From QHXQ01 sp036389375 (GTDB lineage: Bacteria; Acidobacteriota; Blastocatellia; Pyrinomonadales; Pyrinomonadaceae): a DNA stretch of 19,617 bases. Both the position numbers and the translations under genes were made by a program. Location: the NCBI GenBank assembly GCA_036389375.1, contig DASVQA010000041.1, positions 1 through 19,617 of the forward strand, read 5' to 3'. The first letter of the stretch is position 1. Every line of letters starts with the position of its first letter. Below, piece after piece: positions 13,471 to 19,617 of the stretch. Below the pieces are notes generated by a model. It did no database searches, was not told where the DNA came from, and saw nothing but the letters and a program-made list of their open reading frames with translations.

Positions 13471-14373
13471 TTAATGCCCTGTGCCTCTTTGTTTCGACAG
13501 GCTCTTATAGACGGATTCGATCCACGCATCGGTCTTGATGAAGCCTGTGCCCCATGATTTCCATTCGGCGGGCAGACCCGCCGCCTTGATCTGCGCGAGC
13601 GTGCGCCCGGCTTGCATCTCTTTGCGGACGATGGCGGTGGTTTCAAACAGCATCCGGCGGAAGAGTTTGAGATCGTCGAGCGTGGAGAGCGGGCCGTGAC
13701 CGGGGATGATCTTCACGTCCGGCGCGAGCATGGCGATGATGTCGGAGACGTTCTTCGTTAACTGCTCGATGTCGCCGCCGTTGTCCATGTCCACGAAGGG
13801 AAAGCGGCCGGCGAAGAAGTCGTCGCCCATGTGGACGACGTTCGAGCCGGTGAAGAAGATGACTGAGTCGCCGTCCGTATGCCCGTGCGGGAAGTGGACG
13901 GCCCTTATCTCTTCGCCGTTGAAGTGGAGCGAGACGGCTTGATCGAAGGTGATGACGGGCAAGGCTGCTTTGGGCGACGGCGGTACTTTCTCGCCGAGGA
14001 CGGTCTGCTCAGTTGCGAGCCGCTTGCGCACGTTGGTCTGCGCGATGATTGGCGCTTCGGGGCCGAACGAAGCGTTTCCGCCCGTGTGGTCGCCGTGATA
14101 GTGCGTGTTGAGGACGAACTTGAGTTTGCCGTCGCCGAGCGACTTGAGCGCCGCGCGAATCTTGTCCGCGAGCGGCGCGAACTGATCATCCACGATCAGT
14201 ATGCCGTCGGGGCCGACGGAGACGCCGATATTCCCGCCCGCACCTTCGAGCATGTAGACGTTGCCCGCCGCCTTTGTCGCCTTCATCTCAACTTTCGAGA
14301 AGTCCTGCGCCCCGGCGCGCGCGGCGAGCAGACAGATGAACGAGAGGACGAAGAGGGGCACGTGTTGTCGCAT
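13471..14373 (-). CDS. Secreted MBL-fold metallo-hydrolase
   Basis: This is a 300-residue protein with a signal peptide (VPLFVLSFICLLAARAGAQ, cleavage near residue 22). The metallo-beta-lactamase fold motifs are complete: His91, His93, Asp95 and His96 in THYHGDHTGG; His165 in FPHGHTDGDS; Asp184 in HMGDDFF; and His226 in IIPGHGPLS. It should bind two metal ions in the periplasm. The layout (VDDQFAPLADKI, HYHGDHTGG, GHGP, then a helical tail with RRMLFETTAIV and GTGFIKTDAWI) is that of the quinoprotein-relay/class B-like group of cyclases and hydrolases. The substrate cannot be predicted, and beta-lactam activity should not be assumed. ATG 14373 has GGAG 9 bases upstream. It is convergent with the guaB group. 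Confidence 0.93.
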   Translation of the reverse strand: MRQHVPLFVLSFICLLAARAGAQDFSKVEMKATKAAGNVYMLEGAGGNIGVSVGPDGILIVDDQFAPLADKIRAALKSLGDGKLKFVLNTHYHGDHTGGNASFGPEAPIIAQTNVRKRLATEQTVLGEKVPPSPKAALPVITFDQAVSLHFNGEEIRAVHFPHGHTDGDSVIFFTGSNVVHMGDDFFAGRFPFVDMDNGGDIEQLTKNVSDIIAMLAPDVKIIPGHGPLSTLDDLKLFRRMLFETTAIVRKEMQAGRTLAQIKAAGLPAEWKSWGTGFIKTDAWIESVYKSLSKQRGTGH

Positions 14374-14518
14374 AGACGATAGCTCCGCTAGTGAACCTTA
14401 AGTGATAGCAGATGTGTTCGGTTGCGCAGGCGAAATTAACCTTGATCGGGCCGGCTCGTCAAACGTGCGCCGACGCAGAGAACGCCGGACAGGTGTCCGG
14501 TAAAAGAGACGCGGAGAT

Positions 14519-14614
14519 AAGTCGCACGCAAAGGCGCAAGGCCGCAGGACGCAAAGAGTATGACTCAACTTCTTTGCCTCTTCCCGCGCGACTGTGGGCC
14601 TTTGCGTGCGGCTT
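14519..14614. repeat. Long inverted repeat upstream of the kinase gene
   Basis: Outer arms AAGTCGCACGCAAAGG (14519-14534) and CCTTTGCGTGCGGCTT (14599-14614) pair at 15 of 16 positions. An inner stem (GCAAAGA with TCTTTGC) lies inside, with GCAAGG/GCAAAG-like units between. It occupies much of the 310-base gap 14374-14683, which otherwise holds only a small GC hairpin near 14484-14500 and no gene. It resembles the element at 15621-15706. Confidence 0.8.
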
Positions 14615-14683
14615 AACCTGAGCACCAAGTTCGTGTAGGTTGATAAGTGTCGCAGGCGGCATCCGGTTTGCTCCCTTGCGCGC

Positions 14684-15601
14684 ATGAGGGTTATGACGAC
14701 ACGCACAGTTCATTTGATCTCGAACCCGAACGCGGGGCAGAACCAGTCGCGCCGTGCGGCTGCCGTGGCCCGCTTCTGCGCGTTGCTCAGGGAGCGCGGC
14801 GTGGCGGTTGAAGTCTTGCACACGACCGCGCCCGGCGACGCTACGCGACTCGCGGCCGAAGCGGCGCGCGGCGGGGCGCGCGAGATCATCGCGTCGGGCG
14901 GCGATGGGACGGTCAACGAGGTGTTGCAAGCTCTGGTGGAGACGGACGTACGGCTCGGCGTCTGGCCGTCGGGCACGGCGAACGTGCTGGCGCGCGAACT
15001 TGGTTTGCCGTTCGATCTGCCGGGCATCTGCGACGTGATCGCGCGCGGTGCGACGCGGCGCATCTATCTCGGCTGCGCGACGGAAGAACGGACGAGCGTG
15101 CGGCGTTATTTCTGTTTGATGGCGGGCGTGGGGCTGGATGCGTCGGTGGTGGCGGGTGTGCGCCCGCGTCTGAAGCGGCGCGTGGGCAAGGGCGCGTTCT
15201 GGGTGTCAGGCTTGAGCCATCTGGCCTACTGGCGACCCGTGCCCTTCAATGTCGAAGTTGACGGCGAGACTTACGCGGCCACGTTCGCCGCCATCGGCAA
15301 GACCGCGCACTATGGCGGCGAGTTGGCGGTGACGCCGCGCGCACATCTTGAGTGCCCGGAGTTTGAAATCTGCCTCGTCTCCTCGCACAGCCGCTTGCGC
15401 TACCTGCACCTGCTGACACACGCAATGCGCCGCGACGGCGTCACCCGCCCGATCCCCGGCGTGCGCTTCATCCGCACCACGCGCGCGCGCGCAACCGGCA
15501 CGTCGCCCGTACAGGTTGACGGCGAGTTGATCGGGCAACTGCCGATGACGTTCGAGATCGTGCCTGCACCGATTGAAGTGCTCGCGCCGGTGAGAAGCTA
15601 A
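14684..15601 (+). CDS. Diacylglycerol/sphingosine-kinase-family lipid kinase
   Basis: This is a 305-residue protein of the DagK/YegS/LCB5 catalytic family. Motifs are the N-terminal nucleotide segment HLISNPNAGQNQSRRAA, the GGDGT loop at 72-76 (IIASGGDGTVNEVL), PSGTANVLARELGLP, the GVGLDASVV helix, and a C-terminal domain ending in VQVDGELIGQLPMTFEIVP, typical of the family. It should transfer phosphate from ATP to a lipid hydroxyl such as diacylglycerol, at the inner face of the membrane. The start could be ATG 14684 or ATG 14693; neither has a clear ribosome site. It stands alone on the plus strand between two minus-strand genes and is bracketed by two inverted-repeat elements. Lipid substrate cannot be assigned. 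Confidence 0.92.
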   Translation: MRVMTTRTVHLISNPNAGQNQSRRAAAVARFCALLRERGVAVEVLHTTAPGDATRLAAEAARGGAREIIASGGDGTVNEVLQALVETDVRLGVWPSGTANVLARELGLPFDLPGICDVIARGATRRIYLGCATEERTSVRRYFCLMAGVGLDASVVAGVRPRLKRRVGKGAFWVSGLSHLAYWRPVPFNVEVDGETYAATFAAIGKTAHYGGELAVTPRAHLECPEFEICLVSSHSRLRYLHLLTHAMRRDGVTRPIPGVRFIRTTRARATGTSPVQVDGELIGQLPMTFEIVPAPIEVLAPVRS

Positions 15602-15620
15602 ACCACGAACTCACGCGTAG

Positions 15621-15706
15621 AGATAAAAGACACGCAGCAGCGCAAGGCAAAGTAAGCACAGCAAGGACAGCAAGGTAGAGCTTTGCGCCGTTGCGTGTCT
15701 TTATCT
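15621..15706. repeat. Long inverted repeat between convergent kinase and peptidase genes
   Basis: Left arm 15621-15652 (AGATAAAAGACACGCAGCAG and onward) pairs with right arm 15681-15706 (ending GCGTGTCTTTATCT), with small bulges. Between them are GCAAGG-type units. It ends in the peptidase stop codon. It could act as a bidirectional terminator, although no clean T-run follows. It shares motifs with the element before the kinase gene. Confidence 0.8.
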
Positions 15707-17366
15707 AACGCGCGGGCGGCGTGCCCTTCAACCAGTCACGCCGTAGCTCTTTCGCTGGCGCGGCAGCGTCGGGTATCTCTTCGATGCGATACAGGTTGCG
15801 TTGCGCCTGCCCGCTGGGCGTCACTACGAGGCGCAGGCCAACGTGCGCGAGCGCGTCGTTGTAGGGTAGTGGCTCTGTCCCGCGCACGTAGCGCGCGAAG
15901 AAGTCTGTGAGGTCGAAGCCGGCCACGTCCGTCGCCACGCGCTCGAACTCTTCAATCGTGTAGCCGCGCCCGCGCAGGTAATAGGTCGTCTGCGGACTCT
16001 CCACGTAGAACTCTCGATAGGCGCGGCGCAGCACATCGTCGAGCGAAGCGCGCCCCGCCGTCCGGCCGCGTATGAGCAGATCGAGCACGAGCGCGATCAC
16101 TTCGCCTTTGTCGTAGTAGCTAACCGAGGTCTGCTTGAGATCGGTCTGCTGGACGTGGCAGGCCGCATCCAGAAACGGCGCGACGAGCGAAGCCTCTTCC
16201 GCGCTCATCAACTGGCGGCCCGGGGCATTCTCAATCGTGCTGATCTCGTCGGCCAACTCGCCATAGAGTTGCTTGTCGTCCCACAACTGCGCGCGGCGCT
16301 GCATCAGATGCCCGTAGTAGTTCGTGAAGCCTTCGGCGATGAACAGCCCGCGCGTCACCACCGGCTGCGTAAAATCCCACGGGCCCAACTCGACCGGGCG
16401 CAGACGCTTCACGTTCCAGACGTGAAAGAACTCGTGCGCTGCGGTATCAAGCACGCCCTCGTAGCCGGCCGCATCGGCCAGCGTGCGGCGGACGTTGATC
16501 TGCGTCGAGGTCAAATGTTCCATGCCGTCGCCGCGCGCCGCGCCCGTGTGGATGAGAAAGGTATAGTCGCTGAACTCCGGCGCACCCCACATACCGACCT
16601 CCGCGCGCACGATCTTTTCGAGATCGCGCACGAGCGCCTTGCGCTTGTCGGCGTCGCCGCTGAGCGCGTGCAGGACGATGTGATAGCTCTTACCGTCCAC
16701 CTGAAAGACATCTTCCGTCCAGTCCGGCCCGATCTCGGTCGGCGTGTCAATCAGCAGGTCGTAATTGGCGAACTGCCATTCGCGCTGCTCTGCGCGCAGC
16801 ATGCGCCCGTTGACTGCGCGCCAGCCCGGCGGGGTTTCGATGCTGAGCGTGACGGGGTCGGGTTTGTGCCCGACGACGTACATGAAGATCGAGCCGCCGT
16901 TGAAGTTCGCGTGTCGCTCGTTGAGTTGCGAGAAAGTGCCGGAGAGATCATCGGCAAAGACCTTGTAGCTGAAGACCACCTTTTGCGCGCCGTCAAGCGG
17001 CACACGCCACGTCTGCGTGTCCACGCGCGTGGGGCGCACGCCCGCCGCATCGCAACGCGCGCCCGCCGCACAATCCGGTAGCGCATAAGCCTCGCGCACG
17101 TTCTTGGCGAAGTCGAAGACGGCATAACGCCCCGGTGACCACCTCGGCATCTGAAAGCTTATCGCAGCCTGCGGCGTCTGCGTCTCGACCGTGATCCGCA
17201 CCTCGAACAGATGCGTCGCCGGTTGTGGCATCTTCAATTCATACAAGATGCGATAGGCTGCGCCACTCGCCGGCTGCTGCGCCAGCACCGCCACGCAACA
17301 GACCAGAGCCAGACCGGCCGCGACCACGCAACGCCGCATTAGCCGCACGGTAGAAGATTTACGCAT
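15705..17366 (-). CDS. M61-family (glycyl aminopeptidase-like) secreted metallopeptidase
   Basis: This is a 553-residue protein with a signal peptide (RRCVVAAGLALVCCVAVLAQ, cleavage near 30). Family blocks are FQMPRWSPGRYAVFDFAKNV and DDLSGTFSQLNERHANFNGG. The zinc site is H311-E-F-F-H315 (DTAAHEFFHVWNVKRLRP) with the third ligand Glu345 in FIAEGFTNYYG. The later YYDKGEVIALVLDLLIRGRT segment is also typical. M61 enzymes cleave N-terminal Gly or Ala residues from peptides. Most are about 600 residues with a C-terminal PDZ domain. Here only a short piece remains after GTEPLPYNDALAHVGLRLVV and the protein ends KGTPPAR, so the PDZ is missing or vestigial. ATG 17366 has GGAG 6 bases upstream. It is convergent with the kinase gene and divergent from alaX. 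Confidence 0.93.
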   Translation of the reverse strand: MRKSSTVRLMRRCVVAAGLALVCCVAVLAQQPASGAAYRILYELKMPQPATHLFEVRITVETQTPQAAISFQMPRWSPGRYAVFDFAKNVREAYALPDCAAGARCDAAGVRPTRVDTQTWRVPLDGAQKVVFSYKVFADDLSGTFSQLNERHANFNGGSIFMYVVGHKPDPVTLSIETPPGWRAVNGRMLRAEQREWQFANYDLLIDTPTEIGPDWTEDVFQVDGKSYHIVLHALSGDADKRKALVRDLEKIVRAEVGMWGAPEFSDYTFLIHTGAARGDGMEHLTSTQINVRRTLADAAGYEGVLDTAAHEFFHVWNVKRLRPVELGPWDFTQPVVTRGLFIAEGFTNYYGHLMQRRAQLWDDKQLYGELADEISTIENAPGRQLMSAEEASLVAPFLDAACHVQQTDLKQTSVSYYDKGEVIALVLDLLIRGRTAGRASLDDVLRRAYREFYVESPQTTYYLRGRGYTIEEFERVATDVAGFDLTDFFARYVRGTEPLPYNDALAHVGLRLVVTPSGQAQRNLYRIEEIPDAAAPAKELRRDWLKGTPPAR

Positions 17367-17497
17367 TGACGACTCCGCAACCGATAGATGACGAACGCGC
17401 CCGCCAAAACAGCGCCGGGCCTGCGATTATCGGCATGCCGGCCGACGCCTGTCAAAAGTCGAAATCTCAAGCGCCTTAAACTAAAGTTAAGCTCGAC

Positions 17498-17525
17498 TTG
17501 CTCTTTTAACTCGACCGGCTAAACT
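17498..17525 (+). promoter_or_regulatory. Candidate promoter of alaX, placed for a leaderless transcript
   Basis: TTGCTC (17498-17503) and TAAACT (17520-17525) have a 16-base spacer. The predicted start falls at about 17531-17533, on the ATG at 17533. No Shine-Dalgarno is present between. The -35 match is weak. Confidence 0.4.
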
Positions 17526-17532
17526 TTCACCT

Positions 17533-18738
17533 ATGCACACGACCGAGCGACTCTATTATCACGACTCGCACCTGCTCGAATTCACCGCGCGCGTCATGGA
17601 CGTGGCCGAACTCGCGCCCGGCCGCTTCGGCGTCAAGCTCGACCGCACGGCCTTCTACCCAACCGGCGGCGGGCAGCCGACGGACACAGGACTGCTCGCC
17701 AACGCGCGCGTCGTCGAGTGCATTGATCAGGCCGACGAGGGCGTGCTGCACGTCGTCGAGGGGTCGCCGCCCGTGGTCGGCGCTGAGGTCGCGGGGCGCG
17801 TGGACTGGGCGCGCCGGCTCGATCACATACAACAGCACACGGGTCAACACATCCTGTCGCAGGCGCTCGTCTCGCTCTTTAACGCGCCGACGCGCGCCTT
17901 CCGCATGCTGGCCCACGTCGCGGAGATAGACGTAGAGCTAGCCGAGCCATCGCTCGAACGCATCGAGCAGGCAGTTGATCACGCCAACCACATCATCTGG
18001 GCAGATCGCCCCATCCAGATACACAACGTCACGCCCGCAGAAGCCGCGCGCCTGCCGCTGCGTAAAGACTCCGCGCGCGCAGGCGAACTCCGCATCATAG
18101 AGATCAAGGACTTTGACATGAGTCCGTGCGGCGGCACGCACGCGCGCGCGACGGGCGAAGTCGGTCTCATCGCCGTGCGCGCATGGGAACGCGCCAAGGG
18201 CATGACGCGCCTCGAATTCGTCGCGGGCCAGCGCGCGCTGGCCGATTACCGCCGCGCCAATGACGCCGCGCGGCAAGTCGCCGCCCTCTTCAGCGCCGCG
18301 CGCGACGAAGCGCTCGCCGCCGTCGCGCGTCTGCTCGCGGAACACAAAGAGTTGACGCGGCGCATACGCACGCTCGAAGAGCACACGGCGCGTTATGAAG
18401 CCGAGGAACTACTCGCCAACGCGATGCTCGTCAACGGCACGCGTCTCGTCGCACACACCTTCGACAACCGTGCCGCCGACGCGCTCAAGCGCCTCGCGCT
18501 TGCGCTCATCGCACACCCGCCCACCGTCGCCCTGCTCGGTTCACGCGACGGCGACGACGCCCGTCTGGTCTTCGCGCGCTCGCCCGACGCGCCCGGCGAC
18601 ATGAATGCGCTCATGCGCGCCGCCTGCACACTGCTCGGCGGGCGCGGCGGCGGGCGTGCAGACATGGCGCAGGGCGGCGGGCGCAACACGGCGCAGCTAG
18701 CCGAAGCGCTGGCCACAGCCGTCCGCAGCCTCACCTGA
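17533..18738 (+). CDS. alaX: Alanyl-tRNA editing protein, AlaX long form
   Basis: This is a 401-residue stand-alone relative of the AlaRS editing domain. It hydrolyses Ser-tRNA(Ala) and possibly Gly-tRNA(Ala) formed in error. The Gly-rich motif FYPTGGGQPTDTG (41-53) is followed by the zinc ligands His102 and His106 (QQHTGQHILSQ) and Cys199 and His203 (MSPCGGTHARAT). An AlaX-type insertion is followed by a long coiled coil at about 235-295 (ELTRRIRTLEEHTARYEAEE). A C-terminal DHHA1-like domain ends in CTLLGGRGGGRADMAQGGG, as in AlaRS. No aminoacylation domain is present. The ATG has no ribosome site and sits 7 bases after a -10-like hexamer. It lies 91 bases upstream of tRNA-Ala(CGC), its likely class of substrate. 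Confidence 0.93.
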   Translation: MHTTERLYYHDSHLLEFTARVMDVAELAPGRFGVKLDRTAFYPTGGGQPTDTGLLANARVVECIDQADEGVLHVVEGSPPVVGAEVAGRVDWARRLDHIQQHTGQHILSQALVSLFNAPTRAFRMLAHVAEIDVELAEPSLERIEQAVDHANHIIWADRPIQIHNVTPAEAARLPLRKDSARAGELRIIEIKDFDMSPCGGTHARATGEVGLIAVRAWERAKGMTRLEFVAGQRALADYRRANDAARQVAALFSAARDEALAAVARLLAEHKELTRRIRTLEEHTARYEAEELLANAMLVNGTRLVAHTFDNRAADALKRLALALIAHPPTVALLGSRDGDDARLVFARSPDAPGDMNALMRAACTLLGGRGGGRADMAQGGGRNTAQLAEALATAVRSLT

Positions 18739-18783
18739 TCCAGCCCGCCCAAACTGCCCTGTCTTTTATTCAAATGACCCTGC

Positions 18784-18813
18784 TTGACAGAAATTACGCC
18801 CTATCCTTAATAT
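18784..18813 (+). promoter_or_regulatory. Sigma70-type promoter of tRNA-Ala
   Basis: TTGACA (18784-18789) and TAATAT (18808-18813) with an 18-base spacer place the start near 18820, about 10 bases before the tRNA. The -35 is perfect. The gap from the alaX stop (18738) holds nothing else. Confidence 0.8.
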
Positions 18814-18829
18814 CTTTCCCGTCTGCAAT

Positions 18830-18903
<74 letters not shown>

Positions 18904-18924
18904 CTTAGAGAATCAAGCATTGTA

Positions 18925-18953
18925 CGGCTGGCCCGGGCCAGCCGTTTTCTTTT
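18925..18953 (+). terminator. Intrinsic terminator after tRNA-Ala
   Basis: The 20-base palindrome CGGCTGGCCCGGGCCAGCCG (18925-18944) forms an 8-pair stem with a CCGG loop, followed by a T-rich run (TTTTCTTTT). It starts 22 bases after the tRNA. Confidence 0.93.
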
Positions 18954-19221
18954 CCAGTGCCAATCCGTTGTTAACAACCTGTGTGTGAGGTAGCGTCTCC
19001 ACTTGCGCGGCGGTGGGCTGACCATGCAGGTCATTGAAGACAACGCCGGCCCGCCGATATACTGCTGTGCCACTGATACGAGCCGCAAACATGGTGCTCT
19101 GAACCGCGATTGCGCACAGCTTCGTATCTCCTGAGCTACACATGCCCTGAGCAAGGCCGCGCCCGTAAGTGTTAGCGGATATGCGTGCGCATGCCGCTCA
19201 TTGCCGATTTGAAGAGTCTCT
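18954..19221. other. Intergenic region with a possible minus-strand gene fragment
   Basis: No confident gene is seen. On the minus strand, an open frame runs from about 19207 to a stop at 18913. It looks somewhat protein-like (ANTYGRGLAQGMCSSGDTKL, TAVYRRAGVVFNDLHGQP) but has no upstream start (TGA precedes it). Its end runs through the tRNA terminator, so it is at most a decayed fragment. ATG 19143 is a possible internal start (76 residues) with a weak ribosome site. Confidence 0.25.
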
Positions 19222-19617
19222 ATGCGCCAAAGATATAAACTTTCGCTGCTGCTCGGCTGGCTGCTTGGGTTGACCGCTGTGCCGGCCGTGGCGCAACGCC
19301 CCGAACTCTCGGTACAGACAGGGCACGCCTTAACGCTCACGTCCGTGGCGCTCAGCGCCGATGGGCGGCTGCTGGCGAGCGGCAGTGAGGATCAGACGAT
19401 CAAACTCTGGGATACGACGAGCGGCACAGAGTTGCGCACGCTCACAGGCCACGCGGGCGCGATCAGCTCGGTCGCCCTCAGTGCCGACGGACATCTGCTG
19501 GCAAGCGGCAGTACGGACAATACGGCCAAGCTCTGGGAGGTGGACGCGGGGCGCGAGCTACGCACGCTCACAGGGCACACAGACGATGTGCATGGCGTCG
19601 CACTCAGCCCCGACGGG
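19222..19617 (+). CDS. Secreted WD40-repeat protein (partial, 3' end outside window)
   Basis: The frame is open from ATG 19222 to the window edge (132 codons). A signal peptide is clear (KLSLLLGWLLGLTAVPAVAQ). WD40 repeats follow at once: GHALTLTSVALSADGRLLAS with DQTIKLWDTTSGTELRTL, then GHAGAISSVALSADGHLLAS with DNTAKLWEVDAGRELRTL, then the start of a third (GHTDDVHGVALSPDG). Each repeat is about 42 residues with the GH...LWD pattern, forming propeller blades for protein contact. In many bacteria such proteins continue into a caspase-like peptidase or other effector domain, which cannot be judged here. A weak GAAGAG lies upstream of the ATG. Confidence 0.92.
   Translation, partial: MRQRYKLSLLLGWLLGLTAVPAVAQRPELSVQTGHALTLTSVALSADGRLLASGSEDQTIKLWDTTSGTELRTLTGHAGAISSVALSADGHLLASGSTDNTAKLWEVDAGRELRTLTGHTDDVHGVALSPDG

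Overview
The window is about 19.6 kb of GC-rich bacterial chromosome. The gene mix (bacterial microcompartment shell genes, a membrane-anchored zinc-ribbon protein, M61 peptidase, MBL-fold hydrolase, WD40 protein) and the many weak or absent Shine-Dalgarno sites suggest Acidobacteriota, perhaps Blastocatellia. No rRNA or taxonomic marker is present, so this is inference. A POTRA protein and several signal peptides indicate a diderm cell.

Positions 1-1131 are a scarred accessory edge. They hold a partial PAS-like (photoactive-yellow-protein-like) gene, a hypothetical gene that has lost its start, and the C-terminal stump of a tyrosine recombinase. The two broken genes overlap at about 811-821, probably a recombination junction.

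Positions 1214-9181, all on the minus strand, form a bacterial microcompartment (BMC) locus. In transcription order it encodes: a BMC-H shell protein; a CoA-acylating aldehyde dehydrogenase with an added BMC-targeting tail; a BMC-P vertex protein; a UPF0237-type ACT protein with an unusual amphipathic N-terminal extension; a zinc-ribbon protein with a C-terminal membrane anchor; a full-length UPF0210/DUF711 protein (PFL-like fold); a small DUF4177-like protein; a POTRA-repeat periplasmic protein; a second BMC-H protein; and a DinB-family protein. No classical signature enzyme, phosphotransacylase or alcohol dehydrogenase is visible. The UPF0210/ACT pair is therefore the best candidate for an undescribed cargo module. 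Four different long inverted repeats, all built from degenerate 7-base units, occupy the four gaps between the first five genes.

Positions 9335-13369 hold a lower-GC two-TM membrane protein with its own promoter, then a plus-strand group: a RodZ-like HTH/TM protein behind a strong sigma70-type promoter with a dyad over its -10, guaB, and a small coiled-coil gene with an apparent one-base frameshift. A near-perfect intrinsic terminator ends the group.

Positions 13471-17366 hold a secreted MBL-fold hydrolase, a diacylglycerol/sphingosine-kinase-family protein flanked by two long inverted repeats, and an M61-type peptidase without a complete PDZ domain. Positions 17533-18953 hold a long-form alanyl-tRNA editing protein (AlaX), possibly leaderless, followed by tRNA-Ala(CGC) with its own promoter and terminator. 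The window ends inside a secreted WD40-repeat protein.
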